From the NCBI GenBank assembly GCA_947685225.1, contig CANTUV010000026.1, positions 59,605,501 to 59,669,500 on the forward strand: DNA of 64,000 nt. Direction: 5' to 3'. Under the pieces are notes generated by a model. That model saw nothing but the letters and a program-made list of their open reading frames with translations, was not told where the DNA came from and made no database searches. Both the position numbers and the translations under genes were made by a program. This document shows positions 24,266 to 37,500 of the stretch, one piece after another. Every line of letters begins with the position of its first letter. The first letter of the stretch is position 1. The stretch is from Garcia nutans (lineage: Eukaryota > Streptophyta > Magnoliopsida > Malpighiales > Euphorbiaceae).

Positions 24266-27200
24266 ATGTAATAATTGTTACAAATTTATTTGATTTATAA
24301 ATATGATTTATAAAAAAATTTTATAAATTTTTATGAGTTGGTTATATAATTTTACAAAATGATTAAAAAATTTTAAATAAAAAATTTTAAAATATCTAGT
24401 GAGAGTTATAGTTTCTGAAAAAAAAACAATGTAAGTTTTGCCTTATGTGGTAAAAACTTTAGATTTGATTAGTTTACGGGAAATGAGATTTTGGGATCAG
24501 AACTGGACAGTAATTAAATTTGCTGCTCTGATTTATAGATTTTTCCTGTGGCTTTACGACATTGGTACAGTAAAATCGAGGCCGTTTCTGACCAAAAATT
24601 TTTGATTGGCTTTCTATTTTGTTTTTTTTTGTTTTTTTACTTATGCAATTTGAAATTATTGTACAACATCTCTCAAGATTAATATAAGAAAAACAGTTCA
24701 AAAAAAGAGATTAATACAATAAAAAATATATATTACCTATGCTTTTAATATATTTTTTTATTTTTAATGTAAATTATTTATTTTGAGTAGAGTTAGATAA
24801 GATTATAATGATAATAAATTTTGTTTTATTAAATTTTAATATAGTTATATAATTAAAGACTTAAAATTAAATACTCTAATTAAATTAGAATAATTTATTG
24901 CTAATTGATCTATATGCTATATGATATTTTTAAAATAAAAAATAAATATTTTTAAAATATTTTTTGATAAAATTTTAAAGAAATCACTTAATATAATTAG
25001 CCAATGAATTTGCTATTTATTTCTATAATAATTATATTATTTTATATTTTATGAAACTCGTGAATATATTTTAATATAATTCGAATTGGAAAGACTAAAA
25101 ATATAATATAAAAATTATACTTTAATTAAATTGAAATGATTTTATTATTTAATTTGCTTCAATCAATTAAAAAAAATTCGACTGGATGTATCAAAATTGA
25201 CCCAAAACCAACTGGTTCAATCACAAATCCAAAACCAGAATTGTCGGTTCAAGTTAGTAACCAGTTTTACCTGGAGTTGACGTCTAACTGGTGCAGCGCC
25301 GCCGCAGCACCGAGCGACACGTTAGGCAAAAGCGCAGCACCGGATGGGTCCAACTGTACATGACAAAACGTGTCATGCGCAGCAGGGGCGAAGCCAGACT
25401 TTAAAATAAAGGGGGACGAATTTTTTTTTTACAAATTTTACTTCTCCGTAATTATTTATCTCTCATTTTATTTTAATAGTGTTTTATAAATTTATTAATT
25501 TATTAATAATATATTTTTATTATTAAAAAATTAATTAATAAAAAATATTAATATATATGAACATAATTTTAAATTTATAAAATTTTTCATAATAAAAATA
25601 AAATAAATAAAAAAATTAAATAATAAATCTAATTTTTTAAAAAATAATTAAAATAAATGAGTTCTTTAATTCATTAAATGTGTTTAAATTAATTTAGTTG
25701 AAAATTTTATTCCTTTTATTTATTTATTTTGCATTTGTAATATTATTAATATTTTGTTAATTTTTTAAAAAAAAATTATTGCATATAGAACAAATAATTT
25801 ATTATATTTTTTTTACTTCTTGTAAAAATTAAAAAAGGGGTAATGTAAATTTTTTTAAAAAAATTAATAAATAATCTAAAAAATCTTAAAAATAGTAATA
25901 TAATGATTATTTTTTAAGATTTATCATTTTCTTATTTTTTAATAGTAATATAATGATTATTATAATGGTACCTACACCTTTGACCTTTTCTCCATCACTA
26001 TTTTCTATTTAATAATAATAATAATAATAATCATTATATTACTATTTTCTATTTATAATAATAATAGCTATTTAAATTTTTTTAAAATAAATATAATTTT
26101 TTATATATTATAATTTTACAAAATGGACCATTGGTTGCATAAATACTGCACTGCGTATAATATATATTCATTATTAAATTATTTATTATGACTGCTGCTT
26201 ATAATTGAGTTAAATGCATGTTTTTGGAAATTTTAGGTACCACTAAGTTTTGAAAAATATTTATCATTTATCATTTTCCTTATTTTTTAATTTTTAAATA
26301 AAAAATTTTAAAAAGTCTATAAGAAACTAGGTAGGAAATTAATTCCTATATTTTTCTAATAGTATATTTTTTATTTAGAAAATAATTAAAAATAATTTTT
26401 AGAACCTAATAATTAGCTAATAAATATAAAAAATCATTTTCTAACTTTCTAAATAAAAAATATTTATAATTAAATAATAAATTTTATTTACTATTTTTTA
26501 AAAATTATAAAAAATATATTTTTTAATTTGTCTGTCAATTATCATTCTACTATATAATGATGTTAAAATTGATTAAAGTAATTTCAACTTCTTATTCACA
26601 ATTGCAAAATTTATTAAATATAATAACATATATTGAAATTGAAATTACATATATCTTAATTTTAATAATAATAATAATAATTAATTGCCACAATTATAAA
26701 ATAATATTTTGTAATAATATATAAAATTTTGATAATTTTAAAGAATTTTTTAATATAATATAAAAAAAATTTTGATATATCATTCAATTGCTAAATTATT
26801 AGAAAACTTATAGTAACTAATTTATCAAATATCATATTATTGTCACACAAAGACAGTTGGCTTCCACTTAATTCCACTCAAAAACCACCTTGTGAATATC
26901 ACAATTACCTTATTTTGTTTCATGGATATGAAGAATAATTTTTTTTCCATATTAATTTAACAATTTTTTTCATTAAGAAAAACTTATTATATTAAAAAAA
27001 AATCAAATTCTCAATTTCTTATACAATTATTAATGGATTATTCAACCTAATGCCATGGCCCATGTCCGTTCTCTTAAATTATTTTCAAAATTTCATCAGC
27101 TCCTTTTTTTTTTAAAAAAAATTATAATTCTACCAATAGTAAAAAAATTATATTATCATAAATATTATAATTTTTAATATTTATATATGAAAAAGGACAA

Positions 27201-28862
27201 ATTAATTTTAAATCTATTATTATTAATTTATTAATTTGAATCTGTTATCATAATTAGATTACACCTTGATGTATCATTAATATACGAAAAAGTCACAACC
27301 CTCGTTAGATTTTGTAATTTTTTATATTTTATTAAATATATTTTGTTAATTTTATAAAAATATATATTAAACTTATAATAAATTTATTATATACTCATAA
27401 TAAATTTATAATAAATTTTACGAATTTAATAAATTTATAAATTAATCACATATTCTAATAATTAAAAAATATTTTAAAATTTTGATAAATTTCATAAACT
27501 TTGTATTTTTTATAACAGTTTTGCAATAAATCTTTACTATATTAATTAAAGATGGAATTATGAATTTTTGGTAAAGATATATACCTTAAGCTAGGCTGGC
27601 CACTCTTCCATTAATTAATTAAATATTCAATTTGATTAATTGATCATATTAAACGATGATTGATTTGAATAAAAAATTTAAAATAATTTAATTTTTAATT
27701 TTATTAATAATTAATCGATTCAGTTCAGTCAAATAATCAATAACTAAAAATTTAAAGAAAATAAATTTTATGTAGTTATTTATTAATTTATTAATTCTTT
27801 AATTACATTAATTTTTTGTTTTAAACACAATTTTTTATCACAAAATATTTTTTATTTAGTTTTTTACATATTTTATTTAATTATTCAATTATATTATTTT
27901 TTATTATAAAATAAATAAATAAATTAAAAATAAAATTAACTAAATTAATCAATTTAATTTAATTAATTATATGAATAGACTAAAATTAAAAATTGATCAG
28001 TTAAATAAAAAATTAAAATTTAAAAAATTAATTAAAATTTAATTATATCGATTAATTAATCAACTCATCGAGTGCTCACTCATACTTTAAACCTATTTTG
28101 TTTTAGTATTATTATTATTATTGTTATTAAAATAAAAATTTAAAACCCATTGAATTGTTTTTTTTTTAAAGGATCCATTGAATTGTTGAATGCACCTGAA
28201 ATGAAACCCAACCAAAATCCAGCTTCCTATCTCACTTCACAAATTGACCCATCCACTTTGGACCAAACTACCAAAGTCCAAACAAAAAAAAAAAGCCGAA
28301 AATTAAATTAAATTAAATTAACACAAAATATCAGATATTAGCTCACACCAGATAATTAATCACTTAAAAATTTATTAAAAAATATAAAAAAACTTTAAGT
28401 ACTGAGTTGAGCAATAACCAATGTCAAACAACTATCAAATCCACACTCAACCCAGATAATTTTGAACCGTCCATCGTACCTTCATCGATTAATATCAGCC
28501 ATTCATCAAACGCTCGTTTGGACAGCGGTTATTACGACCTCCAACAGCAATCCAACCCCCCCAAATCTAACGGCACAAAACCATCTCATGACACAAAAAA
28601 GCGAAGGTAGAGAGAGAATGAAAGAGAGGCAAAAACAACAACAAAGAAGGAGAAGAAAAACAAACGAAAGATCAAATTTTTGATCGAAAAATATCATCTT
28701 TACCAGCTTAATCACCAAATTTCTTTATCTACTGCATCGTATAAGCTTATTCTGCTGCAGAATTTTCTAATTTAATAGCTAATTTGTTCTTTTTTTTTAT
28801 TAAATTATAGGAACTTTTTCTAATTTGCAGAAAGGGGACTAGGGAAGGGTGGGGATTGAGCG
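24266..28862. other. Gene-free AT-rich spacer with decayed MITE-like pieces
   Basis: About 4.6 kb with long A/T runs and ATT/AAT microsatellites (21375 type; also 26020 and 26665). At 25383 the sequence AGGGGCGAAGCCAGA followed by AAAGGGGGACGAATTTTT resembles one end of a common plant non-autonomous element. Around 27590-28080, weakly mirrored A/T segments end in CACTC and GAGTG(CTCACTC), perhaps another old MITE. No supported gene. 28600-28860 is the probable 5' leader and promoter of the RING gene. Confidence 0.45.
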
Positions 28863-28907
28863 ATGATGTCTTTTGGGAATTAGGTTTTTTTTTTTATGGT
28901 GGTCTGA
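28863..28907 (+). promoter_or_regulatory. Two upstream ORFs before the RING gene start
   Basis: ATGATGTCTTTTGGGAATTAG (28863-28883 in two overlapping starts) encodes six residues. ATGGTGGTCTGA (28896-28907) encodes three, and its stop overlaps the main start as TGATG. Both lie downstream of a CAG acceptor-like site at 28830. Such short uORFs can lower translation of the main frame. Confidence 0.5.
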
Positions 28908-31900
28908 TGGGCTTGGGGAACAGTGAAAATGATGTGGCTGTTGACGATGGAGATGTAGCCGGTGGTGGTGGTCGATGTGGGAAGTCGTTTGGGTCGGTTT
29001 CATGTTCGATATGCCTTGAGGCGGTCACCGATAACGGGGATCGATCGTGGGCCAAGCTTCAATGCGGACATCAATTCCATTTGGGTAAGTTGGGATTGTT
29101 ATTCAATTTTTTGTTTCTGGGAGAATTTTTAGGCTTTTTTTTTTGGATTAGGAATGTCGAGATCTGGGTACAATGTTTTAGGTATTGTTTACTTATCTGT
29201 TTTTTTGGCTTGATCATAACAATGAGGCATAAGTGATTCAAATTTTTTATTTATTAGATGAAATTTGAATAATTTTGTTAAATAAGACATCTAATTTTAC
29301 TTTAAAAAAATTGAATGTGGCAAAAATTTGCTAACCTAACAGTTCATTACCAAACAGTATGACCTGTGGGTGAATTTTCATCGATGGTGTTTTGTTCAGA
29401 TATTCCAGTTAGATCTTTCTTTGCACAACGCCTAGTTAATCGTTTTGGGCTGCCTTGTGTCTGAATGTGATGCTGATTTTACTTTTAGATTCAGACAAGT
29501 AGTTCCGTTAAATTTTAACATTTGGATTTGGAGATTTTGAGAAGTCATCCATTAGCTTGGAATAAATACTTTTGCATGTCAATTAAGTCAGCAGAAATTA
29601 TGTGTGTTGTGTTGATGGTGTTAGCATGGGTTTTGAATTTCTTAATGTTCCTTCTTTTGAAATTGCTGAATATTATGCAAGAGTCTATTTGCAAAGGAGA
29701 TTTGACATCCAGTGTTTTATTTGAGTTTTTAATGTAAATGGATAATTTAAGTGCTATCCTTACCAAGAGAGATGAAAAATCATGCTTGAATCAGATTTTA
29801 GATGTACATTTGAAATTACATATTTATAGTAAGCATGGCAATTCACCGTCAAAGCAAGTTATCATCTACATTTGTTCCATATTCAGCTAATTCAATCAAA
29901 GACGATCTATATATTGTAAATACCAAAACTCATTTATGAAATTAAATTATTTGAGTACAAATAACTTTGTACTCAAATGCAGTGTCCTGGTCTCAACTTT
30001 CTAAGTTAACAAATATTTTCTGATTGCAATCATTTATTGAAATCAGAAAATAACTTTGTTCATGGTTATCTTCAGATTGCATTGGTTCAGCATTTAATAT
30101 AAAGGGTGCTATGCAATGCCCTAATTGTCGAAAAATTGAGAAAGGCCAGTGGCTTTATGCAAATGGTTGCTGTTCACTGCCGGAATTCAGCATGGATGAC
30201 TGGGCCCATGATGGGGACCTTTATGATTTAAGCTACTCTGAAATGGTAAGTTGCCTCTATGGAGTTCGAATTTATGATAACCAACAAAGACATTACTGCT
30301 TTATTTCTATTTGCTTTAATTTTTAATTTTTTCATGTGTGTAGGTTGTGTGCTAAATCTTTCAATTCTCAATCATATGTTGCAAATTGTTGTGTGATATT
30401 AGTTGTCTACTATTTTTTTAAGATTTATAGTTTGAGATTACAAACAATCCAACATATCATTCTGGTTTCTAGGACTCTATGATCAACATCAAGAAAAAGT
30501 CACATTACTGAAATATTATGGGAGCCAAAATGACAAGTCATTCATTCTAGAAACTAAGAAAATACTGTTAAATGTTGTGAACTTTAAGGTGGACATGCTG
30601 ACATTTGATAGAATAGATATCGGTCTCCTTTCTTAGTGTTCCTTGCAACCTTTACCAGAAACATAAACAAGGATACTTCATACAGGTAAGAGGAATGTGT
30701 TGGGTCTTGGACAAAAAGTGATTCTTCTTCTGGGGAACATGTATATGTTCGTCATTGCTGGTATCAAACCTCCAGATTTTATGACTTTATCCAAGATATT
30801 GTTTGAAGTCTGTGAGATGCCATCAAGGTGCAACCAAGAAGTTCGTTGAAAGTGGGGTAGATCAAAGAGCTGTCTGACTTTTATAGATTTGAACGCATTA
30901 CTATGATTTTTGTTGACATGGCTTCATATTATTTATAGATTTTTTTTTCTTCCATGCAGCTTTCTTTTTATTGCATTCATACCCTTACCAGCCTCACATT
31001 GATAGTTCAGAAAAGTGATGCGTCCTTTTAGCTGGGTGTTATGAGCGTGTGTTTGCATGCTTTGCATACATCGTTGGTTCTCCTTTATAATATTTTAGAT
31101 TTGTCTGTTACCCATTTGCATGTGTGCAGGTACAAGAATGCATTTCAATTGTACTTAACATGACACCTCATATTCACTTTCGTTTTAAATGATCTTGCAG
31201 TCCTTTGGAGTTCATTGGTGTCCATTTGGCAGTTTGGCACGACTTCCATCATCTTTTGAGTAAGCATCATTTGGCACCTAGAGCTTACAATTATTCATTT
31301 TTCAATTAATATTCTGAGATTGTTAATTTCTTTTTTTTCTTGTACCATGTAAGCATTTTACTCTTGTATGTATGTGCATACTCACTTCATATCAGAATTT
31401 TCAATGAGGAAGGCTAATGCTTCTTCTATAGAAGAGAAATCTATGGACAGTAGGGGTCCATATACTAGGAACCTGATGTTACAACAACAAAACTGAAAAC
31501 CAAACTTTTGAGCTCTTGAGCGCATTGCGGGAGGCTGCCCTTTAATGTACCCTACTTTGGAATTTTTGTTTCATAGAGCAAGATATGCAACTGATATAAA
31601 ATGATATCTCCTGCGTTCTTGATATGGGATATTGCTATCTACAACACTTGCATGCTTCCCCTTCTTTTTTCTTCATAGTTAAATATGTACTGATTTTCTC
31701 TCAAATACAACACCTAGATTATTTCTCTGAAAACTGTCCTGAATTAGCCAGTCTAGAGAGTTTAATGTGATAGATTTGTAACACAAGTAACTAATGTTAA
31801 GATACTAGTGCCCATAAAGTACCTATGACTAGTTATTTGCTCCCTAGCAATACCTGAATGTGGAAACATTAAACTTTCTTTGATCTTGTTTTTGTGCAAG

Positions 31901-33560
31901 CTATGTTATGGCCAAGCAGGACTAACTAGAAAACAAAATAGTTGGTTCAATGAAAATCTGGATATGGTATTCTATTTGTTCATGTTCTTTTTTGGGTTGG
32001 AAATGATGAGACTTAATTAATGTTCAAAAATTGAGCGGGGAACAGTTAATATGACATTTTAATCTCCTTGTGGGATAGGAGGACTGCCAATTCTTGGTAC
32101 TCGTAAATGCCAAGTCAAGAATGGGAATCGACCATGTGCTTTGAGTTCTTGGTAACCAAGAATGTGAGGGGGGAGAAAATGGAAAGTTGGACCTACGTGG
32201 TTATACATAGGCAGGTATTATCAAGAAATGAAAGAAGGATCTTTCCGATTTGTACTCTGTTATTCCTTGGATCAGAAGAAGGCTTCTGAACTTGTTTTCT
32301 AGCATGCTCACGTTTTGTTTCTGTTTCTTACCATGGCACTTCTGTTATTAACAAATATTTTCATCTATGTTTCAGGGAAGGGGAATTTTCATCAAATGCA
32401 TGTAAGGGTTATTTACTTTCTGCTTAGCTTATGATTTTTTCTAAGTTTTAGCAACGAAATAATAAAGCTGATTGTGTTGAGGGCTAATATTGTAATGCAG
32501 ATCATGATCTGCTGGGACAACATGCTATTTTTGCAGAACATACAGCAGCAGTATCATCAGCTAGTCATCCATGCCCATATATTGCTTATTTTGGACCAAT
32601 TCAACCTTCATCTTCCAACTCCAGTGCAAGCGTTTCAGATGGTTCAAATTTTAATAATCATTGGAATGGTCCTTCATTACCTAATGAGATTCCTAATTCC
32701 TATGCCTTTCCTACTATGGATCTCCATTATCATGGTTGGGAGCACCATTCTCGTCCCTTCTCCACAAGCAGCAGTTTTGTTGGGAATGTTGATCAGCCTT
32801 CAATTCCTCCCGTCACTCAAAGACCAGCCAGAAGCAGTTCTGATCTTCCAAGATCCGGATCATTCATTCACCCATTTCTTGTTGGCCACAGGTATTTGTT
32901 GTATTCCCCTATCATCTCTTTGGGCCAATTATGAGTTTATATCTTCTTTCTAGTAATTAAATGTAGTTAGCCTGGTTTTATATTTTCATTTAGGTTTAAG
33001 ACTCAGCATATGGTCATTCATTTTAGCGTGTCTCATTTTGGTTTGAGTGTAGATCTAGTTTATATGCTATTTATTTCCACAGTTATAGTGCTAGAGCCGG
33101 GAGCTCAGTTGCTTCCTCCATGATCCCACCTTATCAAGGCAGTAATGCTCGAGCTCGTGACAGAGTGCAAGCTCTTCAGGCATACTATCAACAACAGCCT
33201 GGCAATTCTCCAGGGATTCGCACACCCATTATTTCAGGAGCCCGAAGATCCAGCACTCACAGAGGTTTGTCTCATGTAGGAACAGTGGCCTCATCATCCG
33301 ATCAGACTGGGTTTTATTTCATCCCACCAGGTTCATCAAGTCGGAACTACCAGGAAGTCGAAAATCCTCCACAAACTCGATTTCGAGCATGGGAAAGGGA
33401 AAGAGATCACTTGCCACCATTCTCATTAAGTCAGGTTGACAGAGAATCAGGGTGGGGTGCATTTCATCAGCCCGGAAGTGGATCAGATGCTACCATCAGA
33501 ACCAGCAGCTTTCGTCAAAGGCATAGATCTGAGAGAATGCCATCACAGATCCGGTCTTAG
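28907..33560 (+). CDS. RFI2: RFI2-like RING-finger E3 ubiquitin ligase
   Basis: Six exons: 28907-29084, 30076-30245, 31201-31259, 32376-32401, 32501-32891, 33083-33560, giving 433 aa with all phases consistent. The start is ATG 28907 (MGLGNSEND), which matches how the family begins; earlier ATGs are out of frame. A RING domain spans exons 1 and 2: CSICLE (about residue 33), CGHQFHLDCIGSAF and MQCPNCRK, with spacing of a C3HC4/C3H2C3-type RING. After it come GQWLYANG and a SFGVHWCPFGSLARLPSSFE block. The C-terminal half is Ser/Pro/Arg-rich and low complexity. Arabidopsis RFI2 is a nuclear RING protein that restrains phytochrome signalling and flowering; the same role here is inferred. Intron 1 is about 1 kb, and intron 3 (1.1 kb) holds a SINE scrap. 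Confidence 0.9.
31510..31545 (+). repeat. Scrap of a SINE 3' end
   Basis: GAGCGCATTGCGGGAGGCTGCCCTTT matches the 3' part of the SINE at 18837-19012 with the CACCGG stretch missing. No head, no target duplication. Lies in an intron of the RFI2-like gene. Confidence 0.5.
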
Positions 33561-34547
33561 TTCTTTTCTTAATTATCCTTTGGGGTGAAGAGAACTACCA
33601 CTACTGAAGCCAAAGTTTATGTAATGCGTGAAAAAACGATATGTAGTGCTTGGACTTGGAGTCTGTAAATCATAAACAGGCTCAAAAAATATTGTGGTGG
33701 CCCTGAAAAAACGATCTTTTTGGCAGCCACCTGGCCGTGTGATGGACTTTTGGCATCCTCTAGTTTCTTTGCCTTTTGAGGATATAAAATAAGATTTTAC
33801 CTGTTGGATGGTTGTAGATTTTGCACATAATACTTTTGCCTGCCTTATTGTGAGGTAGCAAATGTTAACACACAAACTTATAACCGAATTAAAAAAAAAA
33901 AAAGGCAACTCAGTACATAAATATTCCCACAATATGTATAACCCAGGTAAGGATAAAAAATTTGCAAAATTTATTATGTACTTCCTCTTGCAGTTAGAGA
34001 CTTTTCAGTTTTCACTAATCGAATTCACCTTCTCTTTATGTTTCAGTTTTCACTATTCGCATTCGAGTTGTGATCATATCTCACAGTACCAACATTTACC
34101 ATTGCACTAAAATTCTTCTTATAACCAATTAAATAATTTTTAAAAAGATTATAAAAGTATTTCTTTTTTTAACTTTAAAAAAAAGGAGGCAATCACGTCC
34201 TTTTATAGTTACCATTGTTTTCTAGTTGTTCGCCACAATTCAGATCAAAACCAACCAAATCCAAATTCAATCAACTTGATTGCCTCAACCAAAAAAGAAA
34301 AGTTGAAGCGGCAAAAGCTTTTAAAAAAAAAAACCACTGAAAAAACCAACAGCAACAAACCAGCTATGGAAACTACTCATTCAGACTGCAGTTTTTGAGT
34401 AACCTCTCCAACATCAGTTTGAACACTAACAGAAAAATGCGATCACATAATCCACCAACATAGTCTGAACTGTTACTGTATATTTAAAGCTTGATTTCCT
34501 ATATTTCCATAGCATTATACAACTAAGCAAAGCAAAATCCTCATTCT
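33561..34547. other. Shared 3' flank of two convergent genes
   Basis: Between the RFI2-like stop (33560) and the SR gene stop (34548, minus). Contains the two 3'UTRs and A-runs near 33890 and 34323. No further gene was seen. Confidence 0.6.
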
Positions 34548-37500
34548 TCAATAGCCGTCCCTGGAGTCCCATGATCTGCTGCTATCAGATCTCAACTGCC
34601 AATTGAAAAGGTATGATAAGAACCAAACCAACATTTTAAGAGAGACAATAAAATAGAAAAATCATCCAGGAGAGAAACCATACAGAAGGAGAACGGGATA
34701 AAGATTGAGTGCTCATGCTTCTTCGATGTTTGGTTGGACTTCTACCTGCACGTTTACTAGGAAGCTGCATTGCACCCAGAATCACAAGATATAATAAACA
34801 ATGGGAGGATAATCTAATCCAATCCAACCGAATTTGACAACATATATCTAAATTAGAATTCACTTACAGATGCAAGTGGAGATCTTGATCTGGACCGGGA
34901 TCTGCAAAAATTTCCAGAAACAACCTAATTATCCATAAGAATCCATTATAATCCTTGATCCAAAAGCCTCAAATGCCACTTCCACCTCAGTGACCAGCAA
35001 CCAAAAGAAACACAAAATACCACCAGCCTTCAGAAGCAACTAACAAAGCAATAATCAAATCCATCTTATGATAAAAATACAACCTCACGTTTTCGCAATG
35101 ACATTTTCCCAGCGAAGCCAAAATGTGGAAGAAAGAAAAATAACTAGAGCACCATGGAATGAGTGGCCAAAGTTAAGAAATCCTCCCCATCCAAACCTGA
35201 TAAAATGAGAACTAAAGCCTCCCTATCTGTGCCACCAAGTCCAGGGGTAATATATGTTGTAGTAGTTTCAAGTTTCATTTATATAGCTGATGTGTGGGAT
35301 GGTACTAATAGCACTTGGATCTGACTAATCCAGCTCTAATATTGCGATCCATCCACACTTTGACCATATCTAGCACTAAATGACACACCAGCATAACAGC
35401 AATATAAGATTGTTAGGATGTTTGAGAGGTCCTCAACAAAAATCACATTACCTCAACCACCAAAGAGATGCAAGTACCACATCACAATTCACATCAAGTT
35501 CCTAACATCCAATCCAAGGTCGCTGCACAAAGTCAGATCTAGTAAGCAAACAAGCAACCCTCAAAGCATCACAACTTGCCAACCAGACAACCTGCCCTCA
35601 GTGGCCTTTTTCCACCCATAAGAAAAATAGATCTAATGCATGACCATAAAGCAACAGCAGAAGAATAATATTTACTGCTTAAGGAGATGCAGGGATTAAT
35701 AACGAACATAAGGCATTTTATGGCAGGACTCAAAATCTGCAAAATACCATGCCTTAAACAAAAAATTCCCTTTCATTCAAGATATGCAATTTGAGAAATT
35801 CATGTAAGAAAAAGAACCACCTGATAATTAATAAACATAATTACTAGCTCAAGTAAAGAAAAGATCTCTTTCCAGTTATTCAGAAGTGACATACACATGA
35901 AAACTAAAGGAGAACAAGAAACACATCAGAGAAGACACCTGTCAACCACACATGGCGATGAAAAATAATGCAAACTCAAGGGGCTAGCATGCAATATAGG
36001 AGAGTGCTACGAAGACTTGTCAACAATACAAAGTGATGAAAATTACAAGTAAGAACTAAACTATAACTTCACTAACTAAATAGTAGTATTTCAGCTCAGT
36101 TGAATAGTTTCGGACTGCAGTTTCTATAAAGAAATATGGTTTCATCATAAAGAAAATAGCAATCAAACATGAAAGATAAAGAACATTTCATGGTCACCAT
36201 AAGTTTAAAATAAGAAAGTGCAACTTGGTCCATTGGCAACATTGCTCCATTGTGACCTATCATTGGTACAAAACAGATCCCGCGAGGAAATAGACAACTA
36301 ATATTCCTTAAAACCCGCCACAAATGCACACCCAAAAAACAAAAAAAGAAAAGAATATCCTTATTACTTGTAACGGCAAAACTTTGACAATCTCAATGAA
36401 ACCATGCATAGTAGTCAAAAACTTGGAAATTCAATTAAATGTAACAAGAACAGGTGAACTATATGCACCATGGATTCCTTCAAGTCGACTGAGTCCTCAT
36501 AAAACTTAGTTGAGATGGCATGCTGAAACTTAACTACACCATCCTAACAAACAAAAAATCATTAAACCTTTTACTAAGTCAAGGGAGTTATCTTCTTTAT
36601 TTGAGAAGAATAAATGGGGTCAAAATTATCACTCTTTGTTATAATCATATATATGTTTCTACGGAAAGGGACAAGTAGTACTGGTTTTGACGACATGATT
36701 GGCTTTAACAGAGAGAGTTATTCATAGAGAATGAAGTTAACTAGATTATAAAGAATGTAGCAGAAGGAAAGCTTGCAGCCTGAAAACTGCAGACAATAGG
36801 AATTCCCATATCTCATTCTATTCTTATTTCCTTTTATTCTCCCCTATCTTGTATAGCTAGTCCCACTTAAGTTCATGGAAAATAAAGTTCAAAAAAGGAA
36901 ATATAAAAAAGGAGAAAGATATTAACATAGAATTCATCACCAAGAAAACATTTTTACTAAGAAAATGATGACCTTGTGAAGTAGCCAAATAAAACTACTA
37001 AAGAATATATATATATATATATATATATCAACAAACACTGGTAAAGCTGTAACCAAAAAACCAAGATTCTAAAAAATGGAAAAGAATGCAACAGGGATAC
37101 CTTGAAGATTGAGAATGCGAAGAAACAGATCTACTATGGGAAATTGATCGCGATCGATAAGAGTATTTAGTCCCAGGAGATATGCTGCAGCACAAATCAT
37201 TTTTGGTCAATTGTTGCAGCAAATAAAACCAATTCATTCCAATCTTTGCCAAAATTCAAGGCATACCTCCTGCTTTGGTCACTAAAGCTACGGCTCCAGC
37301 TCCGGCTCCGGCTCCAACTTCTACTCCGGCTCCTGCCATATGGGCTACGACTAGGACTCCTAGAGTAGCTCCTCCTTGAATCATACTCCCTCACCTAAAC
37401 AAAAGCTGCTAGATAAGTAAGGCCAAAATTTAGAAATGAAAGATTTACCACAGCATCTACCAATTAGTATACCCGTATATAAGACCGAGAAAATGCATTT

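Noticed and set aside
25136..25363. Plus-strand frame of 75 codons with Ala/Pro/Ser
   Set aside because: No domain, no promoter, and it runs into a MITE-like end.
27590..28080. Weakly mirrored A/T segments suggesting another MITE
   Set aside because: Matches are mostly low complexity and the termini do not pair cleanly.
28506..28718. Minus-strand Leu/Cys-rich frame in the RING gene leader
   Set aside because: It is the complement of purine-rich 5'UTR and looks like a shadow.
33573..33932. Minus-strand frame of 119 codons after the RFI2-like gene
   Set aside because: Antisense to the 3'UTR, with no recognisable motif.
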